Of a stretch of 64,000 nt of DNA, positions 8,634-18,210 are shown in pieces (the stretch's first letter is position 1; every line of letters begins with the position of its first letter). The stretch comes from Paenibacillus hamazuiensis (GTDB taxonomy: Bacteria > Bacillota > Bacilli > Paenibacillales > NBRC-103111): assembly GCF_023276405.1 (NCBI RefSeq), contig NZ_JALRMO010000001.1, forward strand, positions 5,367,501 through 5,431,500, written 5' to 3'. The notes beneath the pieces were generated by a model. It did not search any database. It worked only from the letters and a program-made list of their open reading frames with translations, and had not been told where the DNA came from. The translations under genes and the position numbers were made by a program.

Positions 8634-10981
8634 GTCTCTTCCTCCAAAGGGATAAGTTCGAACGACGCTTCTTTTACGTCACGGGAATTAGGCCCGATAT
8701 AAACCTTGAATTCTCCCGGTTCAGCCTCATAGTGCCTATCTGCGTTCCAAAAAGCCAACTCTGCTGCGGTAATGTTGAAGGTAATTTTTCTTGCTTCTCC
8801 CCCGGCTAGTGTCACCTTCTTGAACCCCTTAAGTTCTTTTACCGGACGAACCACACTGCCACAGATGTCCTGAATATATAGCTGTACCGTTTCCTCTCCC
8901 TGCACAGTCCCTGTATTCGACACCACTACGCTGGCGGTAATGGTCTCCGCAGCGTTCATGCGGGAGTGGGATAGACGAATATCCGTATATTCAAATTTCG
9001 TATAACTTAGTCCGTAGCCGAAAGGATATAGCGGCTCATTGGGACCATCAATATATTTTGAGAAGAATTTCAGATGCTTGTTGCTTTCCGTTACTGGCCT
9101 TCCGGTGCTGAAGTGATTGTAGTATACCGGCACTTGCCCGATATGAGCAGGAAAACTCATCGTCAGCCTGCCGGACGGATTATAGTTTCCGAAGAGCACA
9201 TCGGCTATTGCATGCCCGGCTTGCGATCCCAGGAACCACGTCTCTAAGATCGCATCCACATTGCGCTCGAACCAACCCAAAATAAGCGGACGGCCATTGG
9301 TCAGCACCAGAACGGTAGGTTTACCTGCCTTGACAACTGCTTCCGCAAGCTCCTGCTGGATCTTCGGAAGCGTAATGTCCATGCGGGATGCGGCTTCACC
9401 GGACATCTCGCTGCTCTCACCGAGCGCAAGAATAACAATGTCCGCCTCCCTCGCCGCAGCAACTGCCCGCTCTAAACCGCCCTGGATTGCGGCTTCAACC
9501 TTGCAACCTTCTTCGATTATGATGCGCTCGGCCGATACTCCTTGTTCCTCGAGTCCTTGCCGGAGCGTAACGGTTTTATTCGCATAGCGAGACCACTGCC
9601 AAGGTCCAAGCAAGTCTTGGCTATCGCCAAATGGCCCGATCACTGCCACCTTACTTTCCTTGCTTGCTAGCGGAAGGACGCCGTTATTCTTCAACATGAC
9701 GATGGATTTTCGCGCTAAGTCTCGGCTTGCTTCCAGATGACTTACATTGAAGTGGTATTCCTGTTCCTTCTCCGGACGGATGTAGCGAAACGGATCATCC
9801 ATAATGCCGATCTTATACTTATAAGTCAGGATGCGGCGAACCGCTTCGTCCAGTTGCTCTACTCTAACGAGACCTTGTTCGATTAATTCATGCAAATAAT
9901 CATATGAACGGGTTACCATTTCGATATCCAACGTTGCATCAAGAGCTTTCTTCGCCGCTTCCTTGCTGTCCTTGGCATTCCCATGCGCGACGATCTCGTC
10001 AATGGAGCCGTAATCGGATATCAGTATCCCGTCAAAACCCAGTTCATCTCTCAGCAAATCGTTCAGGATGTAACGGTTTCCTGCCACCGGAACCCCTTGG
10101 TACGTATTAAAGGCGTTCATCACGGACCCGGCTCCCGCTTCAATCCCGGCTTGGAAGGGCGGCAAATACACATTCCGCAAAGTGCCTTCCGATATATCCA
10201 CCGTATTGTAATCGCGCCCTGCCTCGGCAGCTCCATAGGCGATGAAGTGCTTTAAACATGCGATAAGTGACTCCGGGTCATGTAAATTGTTGCCTTGGTA
10301 GCCTTCTACCTGAGCTTTGGCGATCAGACTTCCCAGGTAAGGATCTTCGCCTGCGCCTTCCACGACTCTGCCCCAACGCGGGTCTCTTGTAACATCGACC
10401 ATCGGGCCGTGGTTGTAAGTAATCCCGCTTGCGGTCGCTTCCCTCGCGGCAATCGAGCAAGCTTCTTGAATGGCTTCCAAATCCCAGCTGCAGGACCAAG
10501 CGAGCGGCACGGGAAATACGGTCTGAAACCCGTGGATCACGTCAAAGTTGAATAGCAACGGAATACCGTGCGGGGATTGCTCCACCGCGATTTTCTGCAG
10601 CTCGAACACGCGATAGCTATTGACCGCCGCAAGTACCGACCCTGCCCGGCCTTCTCGAATCAATTTCTCCGGCGACTCAGATTCAATATCTGTTCCGAGG
10701 GAGATGTTTGTCGACATACACTGGCTCATTTGACCGATTTTATCCGTGATGGACATCTTGCTGAGAAGAGCGTCAACGGCTATACGGATCTCTTGACTAT
10801 CCCTTTTCTTCACATCCTGCTTCCGATAAGGGGCAACCTCGGAGATCAACATTTCTTCCAGTGTCGGGCCAGGTCCTTTCGCACCCTTCGCCACAAACAC
10901 ATCCTGATAGGCCAGCTTAACCTTTCCCTGGAACTCCTCTTTCTCGAAAATCAATTCAAATGTAAACTGCTCATCGGGCAC
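8630..10981 (-). CDS. glycoside hydrolase family 3 enzyme with frameshifted N-terminal domain
   Basis: A 783-residue open frame for a second GH3 beta-glycosidase. The catalytic barrel begins near residue 65 (VDALLSKMSITDKIGQMSQ), with KHFIAYG and the nucleophile Asp in ILISDYGS. A sandwich domain (PSGRLTMSFP) and fibronectin III-like C-terminus (GEETVQLYIQD) follow. The frame-opening GTG has no ribosome binding site. The first ~60 residues (FTFELIFEKEEFQGKVKLAYQDV) look like the second half of the small GTWQG-type beta domain found before some hydrolases, and the first half lies upstream in another frame (11201-11061). The true gene probably starts near 11201 and suffered a one-base indel, or there is a sequence error. 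The core enzyme may still be made from an internal start. Confidence 0.88.
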   Translation of the reverse strand: MPDEQFTFELIFEKEEFQGKVKLAYQDVFVAKGAKGPGPTLEEMLISEVAPYRKQDVKKRDSQEIRIAVDALLSKMSITDKIGQMSQCMSTNISLGTDIESESPEKLIREGRAGSVLAAVNSYRVFELQKIAVEQSPHGIPLLFNFDVIHGFQTVFPVPLAWSCSWDLEAIQEACSIAAREATASGITYNHGPMVDVTRDPRWGRVVEGAGEDPYLGSLIAKAQVEGYQGNNLHDPESLIACLKHFIAYGAAEAGRDYNTVDISEGTLRNVYLPPFQAGIEAGAGSVMNAFNTYQGVPVAGNRYILNDLLRDELGFDGILISDYGSIDEIVAHGNAKDSKEAAKKALDATLDIEMVTRSYDYLHELIEQGLVRVEQLDEAVRRILTYKYKIGIMDDPFRYIRPEKEQEYHFNVSHLEASRDLARKSIVMLKNNGVLPLASKESKVAVIGPFGDSQDLLGPWQWSRYANKTVTLRQGLEEQGVSAERIIIEEGCKVEAAIQGGLERAVAAAREADIVILALGESSEMSGEAASRMDITLPKIQQELAEAVVKAGKPTVLVLTNGRPLILGWFERNVDAILETWFLGSQAGHAIADVLFGNYNPSGRLTMSFPAHIGQVPVYYNHFSTGRPVTESNKHLKFFSKYIDGPNEPLYPFGYGLSYTKFEYTDIRLSHSRMNAAETITASVVVSNTGTVQGEETVQLYIQDICGSVVRPVKELKGFKKVTLAGGEARKITFNITAAELAFWNADRHYEAEPGEFKVYIGPNSRDVKEASFELIPLEEET

Positions 10982-11060
10982 AAAAGCCGATGAACCCGTG
11001 GCTGTAAGAACATTTCCTTCAACGTTCAGTGTGTCAATGCTGATCGGGAACGGGAATGGT

Positions 11061-11201
11061 TCAAGTACGACCGGATAATACGTAAGATTCTTTCTCTTCG
11101 ATGGAAAACTGCATTTTGATGGTGGATTCTGGCGTACGATGCAGAAATTGCCAAGTGCCGATCATAAGAATCAACTCGCTTTTCATTTTGTTGAGGTTCA
11201 T
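11061..11201 (-). pseudogene. out-of-frame 5' end of the second GH3 gene
   Basis: An ATG-initiated frame at 11201 encodes MNLNKMKSELILMIGTWQFL and continues for about 46 codons to a TGA at 11063. It matches the beginning of a GTWQG-type beta domain. Near 11095 the homologous reading jumps one base into the frame that continues as YYPVVLEPFPFPISIDTLNVEG...FVPDEQFTFELIF into the GH3 gene. No good Shine-Dalgarno lies before either ATG. Confidence 0.55.
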
Positions 11202-11217
11202 GTTTATTTTGAAAGAA

Positions 11218-11244
11218 ACCCGCAGCGTCATCCGCGCTGCGGGT
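11218..11244 (-). terminator. terminator of the ABC importer operon
   Basis: ACCCGCAGCG and CGCTGCGGGT form a perfect ten-base-pair stem with a short loop, followed on the minus strand by TTTCTTTC. It lies 26 bp beyond the stop of the solute-binding protein gene and separates the importer operon from the GH3 pair. Confidence 0.8.
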
Positions 11245-11269
11245 CTCTTATTTATTTAGGTACTAAAGG

Positions 11270-12799
11270 TTAAGGATGGTTTGCCTTGTAAGCATCCATC
11301 TGCTCCTGCACATCCTGAAGCACTCTCTCTAAACCTGCTTTTTTAGCTGCTTCTATATACTTCGCATACGCTTTTTCGTACTCAATTAAACCGACAGAAG
11401 CAGGATACATATATTGCTCGGCAAGATTTTTAATCGCTGCCAATTCATTTTTCACCTTGTCCCCACTGTATACAAAGTTTGCTCCATATGGCATCTCATG
11501 TACTTCTTTCCGATAGTCCTTCAAATTTTTCACGATTTCATCGGGCGACTCGACGCTCCATCTTTCGTTCGGTCCGCGCCAGCCCCAAGGGTCGTTTGCC
11601 CCTGGCGGATATTTAGAAGAATCGGCAAGTGGTTTGAAGCGATCCTCGCCTACAGGCTCCCAGTGCTTGCCCTCAATGCCGTACCACGTCAAATCGGAGT
11701 AAGCCTTATTCCACTTCAACAGGTCAAGGAACATAAGTGCGCGCTCAGGATTCTTCGATCGCGCGTTGATGGCAACACCATTTTGCATATAGCTTGAAGG
11801 AGAATATTTTAATTCCGGAATGAATATTTCCGTCTTCCATTCTGGGTGGGCTTTGTTAACAGCGACGGCAATGTTTGATATTTGATCTAGTGATGAGACG
11901 GCTGCCGCTGATTTCCCTGCTTGGTACAACTCAAATGATTTTTCTTTTTGCGATAATGCATTCTTTGAGATAATGCCGTCTTTTTGCCAGCGGAACATGG
12001 TGTTTGCAAATTTTTTATACTTTTCAGACTTGTATTCATCATTAGCTTTTAAACCATCTTTGCTAAAGATACTATAACTCACGATCTCATTTATATTTTT
12101 GTTGTCATAGTCTTGCGGATTTGGAACGAATAACCACTTAAAGAATCCTTCAGTCGCACGATGATAAGCAAACGGGATGATTCCTTGATCGTTTTTAGCA
12201 ATCGCCGTTAAATAGGCATCAAGCCCAGCCAAATCCTTAACAGGCGGCACCTTGTATTGTTCCCTTAGATCTCCTCGCAGCAGGAAAGCCATCGCCCCAT
12301 TCTCCTGCACAGCCTGCGGCACAGCGTACACCTTGCCGTTAACTTTGGCTTGTTCCCAAGCATCTTTCGGCGTTTTCTCCCACGTAATCGGCGCGTTCTT
12401 TGACAAAAGCTGCTCAGTCAGCTCCAGAAACCCTTTCTTATTCGCATAACCTTGATAATCAGTCCAAGTGGATGCGTAGATCAGGTCAAAATCCTCTCCG
12501 GCGGAGAAAAGCAGAGGGTATCTCTGTGACCACTCGCCCCAGGTAAAGTTTGTCACTTCGATTTTGGCGTTGATATCGGACTTTGCCATTTTGCTTAATT
12601 TCTCATAGACGAGGTCGGCATCAGCCGGCTTGTCTCCAAGCAGAATCATCTTAAGCGTTACTTCTTCCAAGCCAGTTGTATTGTCCGGCTTGTTTCCATT
12701 CTCGGAATTACCGTTGTTCCCGTTGCATGCTGACAATACCAGCGCAAATGCCATAACAACAGCCAGAACGGAAAACCATCTAAATCGTTTGTTTTGCAT
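11270..12799 (-). CDS. extracellular sugar-binding lipoprotein (ABC importer)
   Basis: A 509-residue family 1 extracellular solute-binding protein of the LipO/YtcQ type. A lipoprotein signal ends in LVLSAC, so Cys25 would be lipidated and the protein anchored outside the membrane. It is followed by an Asn/Gly-rich linker and a long two-lobed binding domain (LPLLFSAGEDFDLIYAS near residue 95, SKNPERALMFLDLLKWNKAY near residue 350). Size fits the Paenibacillus oligosaccharide binders. ATG behind AGGAGGG. It is the last gene of a three-gene importer operon; no ATPase is encoded here, so a shared MsmX-type ATPase elsewhere is expected. Confidence 0.92.
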   Translation of the reverse strand: MQNKRFRWFSVLAVVMAFALVLSACNGNNGNSENGNKPDNTTGLEEVTLKMILLGDKPADADLVYEKLSKMAKSDINAKIEVTNFTWGEWSQRYPLLFSAGEDFDLIYASTWTDYQGYANKKGFLELTEQLLSKNAPITWEKTPKDAWEQAKVNGKVYAVPQAVQENGAMAFLLRGDLREQYKVPPVKDLAGLDAYLTAIAKNDQGIIPFAYHRATEGFFKWLFVPNPQDYDNKNINEIVSYSIFSKDGLKANDEYKSEKYKKFANTMFRWQKDGIISKNALSQKEKSFELYQAGKSAAAVSSLDQISNIAVAVNKAHPEWKTEIFIPELKYSPSSYMQNGVAINARSKNPERALMFLDLLKWNKAYSDLTWYGIEGKHWEPVGEDRFKPLADSSKYPPGANDPWGWRGPNERWSVESPDEIVKNLKDYRKEVHEMPYGANFVYSGDKVKNELAAIKNLAEQYMYPASVGLIEYEKAYAKYIEAAKKAGLERVLQDVQEQMDAYKANHP

Positions 12800-12837
12800 A
12801 TTGACCCTCCTAAAAAGTTATATAAGCTAATCCGGTT

Positions 12838-13734
12838 TTAGCCTTTCACAGCGCCCAAGGTAAGTCCTTTCACAAAGAACCGCTGTACGAAGGGGTACAG
12901 TAAGAGAATTGGGCCGGTGGCGATTATGGTAACCGCCATTTTGAGCGAGTTTGTAGGCATGCTGCTCAAGTCAACGGATGCACCTCCGCCGGATAGCTGC
13001 ATAATTCTTCGCAGCTCATCAGAGTTTGTGACCAGATTGTACAGAAGCAACTGCAGCGGCCGCAGCTTCTCTTCCGAGATGAACAGCATGGAAAGATACC
13101 AGTCGTTCCAATAGAACAAGGCAACGAAGAGCGTAATGGTAGCAAGCATCGGTTTGCTTAAGGGAAGCATAATGGAATTGAATATGCGAAACTCGTTCGC
13201 CCCATCCATGACCGCAGATTCACTTAACGCTTCCGGCACTCCCCGCATGAACGCTTTCATAACTATCATGTAGAAAACATTGAACAGCGCAGGCACAATA
13301 AGGACTAGCAAATTGTCTTTCATGTGCAAGTATTGCGTGATCAAGATATACCAGGGAACTAGACCGGCATTGAACAGCGTAGTGAAGAAGAAATAGAAAG
13401 CTAAACCGTTCGCTATGCGGAAATTGCGTTTATGAATGACGTAAGCTGTCATCGCCATCAGATATACGCTAACGATGGTACCGATTACGGTAACAAATAT
13501 CGTAACGCCGTAAGCTCTCAGAATGATCATCGGGTCCTGCAGAGCAACCTTGTAAGCTTCGAGCGTCATGGATTTCGGGATAAGAGTATATCCGTTCCGT
13601 ATAATCTCCTGCTCATTCGTTAAGGAGGAGGACAAGACCATCAGGAATGGCACGACACAAAGGACTGCGAAGACACCAAGCAGCAGATACGATAGGATAT
13701 TGAAAATCACGATATCCGCAGTTGTTTTTTTCAA
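12838..13734 (-). CDS. carbohydrate ABC transporter permease (MalG/YtcP type)
   Basis: A 298-residue inner-membrane permease with six predicted helices (LLGVFAVLCVVPFLMVL first). The EAA loop that docks the ATPase is ESAVMDGANEFRIFNSIMLPLSKP. Length and the C-terminal PFVQRFFVKGLTLGAVKG are typical of YtcP-type subunits. The start is TTG at 13734, six bases after GGAGGAACC. It lies 15 bp after the partner permease and 38 bp before the binding-protein gene, in the usual B-C-A order for this family. Confidence 0.93.
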   Translation of the reverse strand: MKKTTADIVIFNILSYLLLGVFAVLCVVPFLMVLSSSLTNEQEIIRNGYTLIPKSMTLEAYKVALQDPMIILRAYGVTIFVTVIGTIVSVYLMAMTAYVIHKRNFRIANGLAFYFFFTTLFNAGLVPWYILITQYLHMKDNLLVLIVPALFNVFYMIVMKAFMRGVPEALSESAVMDGANEFRIFNSIMLPLSKPMLATITLFVALFYWNDWYLSMLFISEEKLRPLQLLLYNLVTNSDELRRIMQLSGGGASVDLSSMPTNSLKMAVTIIATGPILLLYPFVQRFFVKGLTLGAVKG

Positions 13735-13749
13735 GCTGGTTCCTCCTTC

Positions 13750-14670
13750 CTAGAATAACGAGTAATCTTTGTCGTATTTTTTGACCATATAATTCGCAGC
13801 AATAATCGTGACAAAGCACAGAATCGATTGATAGAAGCCTGCCGCTGCCGCCATACCTTCCTCTCTTGTAGTGAGCAGGGAACGGAAGACGAATGTGTCG
13901 ATGACATCGGTCTTGTCGAACAGGACGCCGTTATTCTGAACTAGCTGGTAAAACAAGCCGAAATCGCCTCGAAAGATATTCCCGATTGCGAGGAGCACCA
14001 GAATGACGATGGTTGGGACAAGATGAGGCAAGGTCAGATGCCAAACCCGTCGGAAAATGTTCGCCCCGTCAATATGTGCCGCTTCATATACTTCGGTATC
14101 CATACTCATAATCGCGGCCAGATAGTAAATCATACCGTAACCAATCGACTTCCATGCATTGACAAGGATAATCAAGAAAGGCCAGTATCCTGGGGAATTG
14201 TATATGTCGATCGGTTCGTTGCCGCTCGTTCGCATGAAGCCGTTAATGATGCCCGAATCATAATTAATAAATCCGTAGACCAGCAGCCCAACAGTTACCC
14301 AAGATACGAAATACGGCAAGAGCATCATGGATTGCGTGATTTTGCGGAACCACTTGCCTGTCAATTCCACTAGCGCGATCGCGAGTATGATCTCCAGAAT
14401 ATTGTTAACGATAATAAAAGCGATGTTGTACAGAAAGGTGTTAGTCGTCACAAGCAAAGCCTTGCCTGAGATAAAGAAAAACCGAAAATTGTCAAATCCC
14501 ACCCACGGGCTTCCCAAAATACCGTCGTGATAGTTGTATTGCTTAAAAGCGATAACCAATCCGGCTATGGGCAAATAGCTGAAGATGAAGAAAAAGATGA
14601 CTGCCGGCAGTGACATCAATACTAGTAGCCGGTTTTTGATCAGATGTCTCACCAACGGCTCGCGTTTCAC
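13750..14670 (-). CDS. sugar ABC transporter permease (LplB type)
   Basis: Permease of about 307 residues with six helices. The EAA motif YEAAHIDGANIFRRVWHLTLPHLVP is present and the C-terminus NYMVKKYDKDYSLF matches LplB relatives. A longer frame opens at 14733, but the GTG at 14670 (VKREPLVRHL) follows AGGGGG at good spacing, so I choose that start. It is first in the importer operon and divergent from the response-regulator gene, with a conserved element between them (14718-14785). Confidence 0.92.
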   Translation of the reverse strand: MKREPLVRHLIKNRLLVLMSLPAVIFFFIFSYLPIAGLVIAFKQYNYHDGILGSPWVGFDNFRFFFISGKALLVTTNTFLYNIAFIIVNNILEIILAIALVELTGKWFRKITQSMMLLPYFVSWVTVGLLVYGFINYDSGIINGFMRTSGNEPIDIYNSPGYWPFLIILVNAWKSIGYGMIYYLAAIMSMDTEVYEAAHIDGANIFRRVWHLTLPHLVPTIVILVLLAIGNIFRGDFGLFYQLVQNNGVLFDKTDVIDTFVFRSLLTTREEGMAAAAGFYQSILCFVTIIAANYMVKKYDKDYSLF

Positions 14671-14717
14671 TGTTGAACCCCCTGTTCTCTTTGACGTTAT
14701 CACGAAAGCGATATCAT

Positions 14718-14785
14718 TAGTATGACGGATCACCTACATGTTTATAACCCGACAGAGTTGTAATCTAGCCAAATATTTTGTACCA
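14718..14785 (-). promoter_or_regulatory. conserved upstream element, copy 1 (importer operon)
   Basis: This stretch is closely repeated at 24954-25022 in the same orientation relative to the downstream minus-strand gene. Shared blocks are agtatgacgga, cacc, cccga and tagccaaatat. The importer promoter would lie at its downstream edge (CATACT as a weak -10). A weak promoter plus a conserved upstream block fits activation by the divergently encoded AraC-type response regulator; that is an inference. Confidence 0.6.
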
Positions 14786-14821
14786 TCAGTAATATAAGTT
14801 TGACGAAAGAAGGTACGAATC

Positions 14822-16405
14822 GTGCTTAAGATTATAATCGCGGACGATGATCCATTTACGCTAGAGGGGGTTGCAGGGGCAATTACCTGGAACGAATTCG
14901 GAATCGTGACCGTGTTTCAGGCCAGCAATGGGAGCAAAGCACTCGATATCGCACGCCGGGAGCGCCCGCAGTTGTTGCTAACCGACGTGCGAATGCCTAA
15001 AATGGATGGGATAGAGCTTGCGACCGCTTATCGGGAGCTGGAGCCGAATTGTCAGATTATCTTTATGAGCGGCTTCTCTGACAAGCAATATCTGAAATCG
15101 GCCATTAAGCTTAGAGCCGTATCCTATGTCGAGAAACCCTTAGAATTAAGCGAATTGCAGGAGGCCCTTCGGCTCGCGGTTTCGCAGATTCGATCGACAG
15201 GATTGAAGTCCACAGCAGAAATGAATATGCTCTCCGCCGCAGTGCCGCTCATTTCAAGCGAACTCGCATTAGCGATTACGAAACCGCTATTCGATAAAGA
15301 GCGGATTAGAGAGTTAACGCTGCTAGCCGGATATACATTTTCTTCCAAGATGCGTCTGCAGACACTGCTTATTAAGGTCCGTAAGAAGAACATGTTGAAG
15401 CGGAAACCGCTGGAATTGACAGCGGAGTACATCTATGGCTGGGTTTCTAGTTTATTGACGGAATCCAGTACGACAGGCATTGCTGCCCTGAAGGACGAGT
15501 CTCATATCATCATCCACCTGTATGTCACATCCGGCAATCTGGACGACCTACAGGATGCTACCGATCGGTTCGCCTCGAATTTATTGGATACACTACCGGA
15601 CAAGGAAAGTGTTTTTGTCGCAATAGGCAAGCCGGTCATTGGATTGGCCTTAGCCGAAGAATCTTACCGCACAGCCGTTATTGCCTTGCAGCATATGTAC
15701 TTTAACGGTTATTCCGTATACGGTTATAATGAGAATCAAAGTCCCGCGTATTCATTCGATTCTCGTTTAGTGGATTTGTTTAGAGAGCATCTGTCCAAAC
15801 AAGAAATTGCTCAAGCGCTTCGGCTCATCTCCAGCCTTACATTCGATATCAAGCAGCATAAGAACACGATGGTCAATCATGTTAAAGATATCTATTTTCA
15901 ACTTCTAATGTCACTAATTCGAGTGTCTGCGGATCAGAACATCCGCTTATTCGACGATGTCGATAGCTCCGGCTTCTTGTGGAACTTGATAAACGATTTC
16001 GACACCTTAAGCGAGCTGAGAAATTTCCTCGTCATGAAGGTGGAACGTTATGCGGCTCTGATCATGGAAAAGTCTCCTTATAGCGGCGTTGTTAACAGTA
16101 TCCTTCAATTCGTGCACGACCATTACTCGGATATCGATCTGTCCATTGGTCAAATCAGCGCCAAGACAATGCTAACAACCTCGTATCTGTGCAACCGCTT
16201 CAAGCAGGAAACGGGTCAAACGATTAATCAATATATTACGGAGTACCGTATCGATAGAGCCAAAGAGCTTTTGCGCGATCCTACACGCAAAGTCGCCGAT
16301 ATTTCGATAAGCGTGGGGTATATCAACGGTGACTACTTCGCGAAGTGCTTTCGTAAGATCGCCGGATGCACGCCATCCGAGTACAGGGAGGGACTCCGAC
16401 GATGA
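14822..16405 (+). CDS. response regulator, YesN/AraC type
   Basis: A 527-residue transcriptional activator. The receiver domain at residues 1-120 has the acidic pair DDD, phospho-acceptor Asp in LLTDVRMPKMDG and Lys in SYVEKPLE. A long linker with degenerate GGDEF-like segments follows (residues ~130-410), then a C-terminal AraC double helix-turn-helix (SIGQISAKTMLTTSYLCNRFKQETGQ...DISISVGYINGDYFAKCFRKIAG). GTG start behind AGAAGG. The stop overlaps the start of the kinase gene (ATGA). By family precedent it responds to extracytoplasmic sugar through the kinase and activates the divergent importer operon. Confidence 0.93.
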   Translation: MLKIIIADDDPFTLEGVAGAITWNEFGIVTVFQASNGSKALDIARRERPQLLLTDVRMPKMDGIELATAYRELEPNCQIIFMSGFSDKQYLKSAIKLRAVSYVEKPLELSELQEALRLAVSQIRSTGLKSTAEMNMLSAAVPLISSELALAITKPLFDKERIRELTLLAGYTFSSKMRLQTLLIKVRKKNMLKRKPLELTAEYIYGWVSSLLTESSTTGIAALKDESHIIIHLYVTSGNLDDLQDATDRFASNLLDTLPDKESVFVAIGKPVIGLALAEESYRTAVIALQHMYFNGYSVYGYNENQSPAYSFDSRLVDLFREHLSKQEIAQALRLISSLTFDIKQHKNTMVNHVKDIYFQLLMSLIRVSADQNIRLFDDVDSSGFLWNLINDFDTLSELRNFLVMKVERYAALIMEKSPYSGVVNSILQFVHDHYSDIDLSIGQISAKTMLTTSYLCNRFKQETGQTINQYITEYRIDRAKELLRDPTRKVADISISVGYINGDYFAKCFRKIAGCTPSEYREGLRR

Positions 16406-18210
16406 GGCTGCATTCGGACCGTGCGTTCAGATTTTTCTCCGATCTTAAGCTTAGACATAAGCTGATCCTTGCCTTCTTCATTTTAATTGTCCTTCCGCTT
16501 GGCGGCTTTTTCTATCTATCTTCCGAGCAGATTTACAAACAATTCTTAAATCGGACCTCATTCTCGGTCGAACGGAATTTTGACCAGTCCTTCTCTTTTT
16601 TATCCTATAAATTTCAGAATATCCGCTATGTGAGTGATATCCTTATGTCTGAAAAGATGCTTACCGATTTACTGACATCAGAGAAGCATACCGAAGATTT
16701 CTTTACTCAGTACAAAGATTTTCTGGATTTACGGCCGTTCTTATCCTCTTTTGAGGACCAGCGGGATATCCAAAGCATCAAATTATTTGTTGACGAGCGA
16801 TTGTTTTTCTCCAAAGAGAATGTCAACCTGTTTAGTATGCAGGAAGCACGTCAGACATATTGGTTTAAGCGCTTGATGGACAGCGGCAAAGGGATTCTAT
16901 GGGCTCCCGGCTCTTACTTCACCGATTCGGAAGTGAACGGAGAACATTTCCTTGCGGTTCTCCGGCCCTTTCGCGACCCTAAGGATTATTCGAAATTGCG
17001 TGGCGTCATCCGATTGGACATCCCGGAAGACGCGGTCATTGATATTCTTGTCAACGCGGCCCCCATTCGGAACAGCCTGACATATATCCAAAATTCCAAC
17101 GGAGAAATTATCGCCAGTGCGAATCATACGCTTCAACTGGAATATAAGATCGGTAAGGATGAGGTGATTAGCTCTGCGAAGAGAGGCCCTCACTTTGTCA
17201 AACTGGCTAATTCATCCCATCAAGTATTTCTCCAAAGCAGAATGATACCCGGGACGGATTGGTATATGGTTACGGCAGTTCCGCTAAAAGAGATTGCTTC
17301 CGAGAGCAGAGCCATGCTGCAAAACTCGCTAATCCTGCTCATCGTGATCGCCTTGATTGCTTTTCTTCTATCCGTTCTGATTTCCAATTATATGACTTCG
17401 CGTTTAACCCAGATCATGCGTAAAATCCGTAACGTGCAAGAAGGCAACATAGCAGCACTCTCCTTGCCGTCTTCCAAGGACGAATTCGGTGAGTTGATCG
17501 AGAATTACAATTATATGGTCGGCAAAATCGGTCTATTGTTGGAGGATCAATTCCGGTCCGGACAAGAAATCAAGAGTGCGGAGTTAAAGGCGCTGCAAGC
17601 GCAAATTAACCCCCACTTCCTATACAACACACTGGATATGTTGAATTGGATGGCTCGTAAAGGAATGAATGATGAGATTGAACAGGTGATAACCTCTCTC
17701 TCCAAATTCTATAAGCTCAGCCTAAGCAAAGGAGATACGATCATCTCCGTCCGTGACGAGCTTCTCCACGTCAGCAGTTACATGCATATACAAAGTACCC
17801 GTTATGCGAATAAAATCCTGTTTGACATTCAAGTGACTGAAGAGATTATGGACTATGGAATTTTGAAAATAACTCTTCAACCAATCGTCGAGAATGCGAT
17901 TATCCATGGCATACTGTGCAAAGAAGAGGAATCGGGAACGATTCGGATTACTGGCGATTTGGACAAAGGAGACATCGTGATTACCGTTTCTGATGACGGT
18001 GCAGGGATTCCTCCTGAAATTCTATCGAAACTGTTCACGAATGATCTTAACAATCGAACCAGAGGGAGCGGATACGGACTGCGAAACATTAATGAACGGA
18101 TCCATCTGGTTTATGGTTCGGTTTACGGCCTTACTTTTGATAGCAAACTTGGTATGGGGACTGCCGTAACGGTCCGTATACCCGCTAGGAAATTGAGAAA
18201 AGAAGGATAG
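16402..18210 (+). CDS. sensor histidine kinase, YesM type
   Basis: A 603-residue membrane kinase. N-terminal helix at residues ~19-40 (ILAFFILIVLPLGGFFYL), a ~250-residue extracellular sensor, second helix (LILLIVIALIAFLLSVLIS), HAMP domain, then a His_kinase domain with the phospho-acceptor in AQINPHFLYNTLDMLNW and an HATPase_c domain (VENAIIHG, DDGAGI, GSGYGLRNI). I choose ATG at 16402, overlapping the regulator stop and preceded by AGGGAGGG, rather than the upstream in-frame ATG at 16366. It pairs with the preceding regulator. Confidence 0.94.
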   Translation: MRLHSDRAFRFFSDLKLRHKLILAFFILIVLPLGGFFYLSSEQIYKQFLNRTSFSVERNFDQSFSFLSYKFQNIRYVSDILMSEKMLTDLLTSEKHTEDFFTQYKDFLDLRPFLSSFEDQRDIQSIKLFVDERLFFSKENVNLFSMQEARQTYWFKRLMDSGKGILWAPGSYFTDSEVNGEHFLAVLRPFRDPKDYSKLRGVIRLDIPEDAVIDILVNAAPIRNSLTYIQNSNGEIIASANHTLQLEYKIGKDEVISSAKRGPHFVKLANSSHQVFLQSRMIPGTDWYMVTAVPLKEIASESRAMLQNSLILLIVIALIAFLLSVLISNYMTSRLTQIMRKIRNVQEGNIAALSLPSSKDEFGELIENYNYMVGKIGLLLEDQFRSGQEIKSAELKALQAQINPHFLYNTLDMLNWMARKGMNDEIEQVITSLSKFYKLSLSKGDTIISVRDELLHVSSYMHIQSTRYANKILFDIQVTEEIMDYGILKITLQPIVENAIIHGILCKEEESGTIRITGDLDKGDIVITVSDDGAGIPPEILSKLFTNDLNNRTRGSGYGLRNINERIHLVYGSVYGLTFDSKLGMGTAVTVRIPARKLRKEG

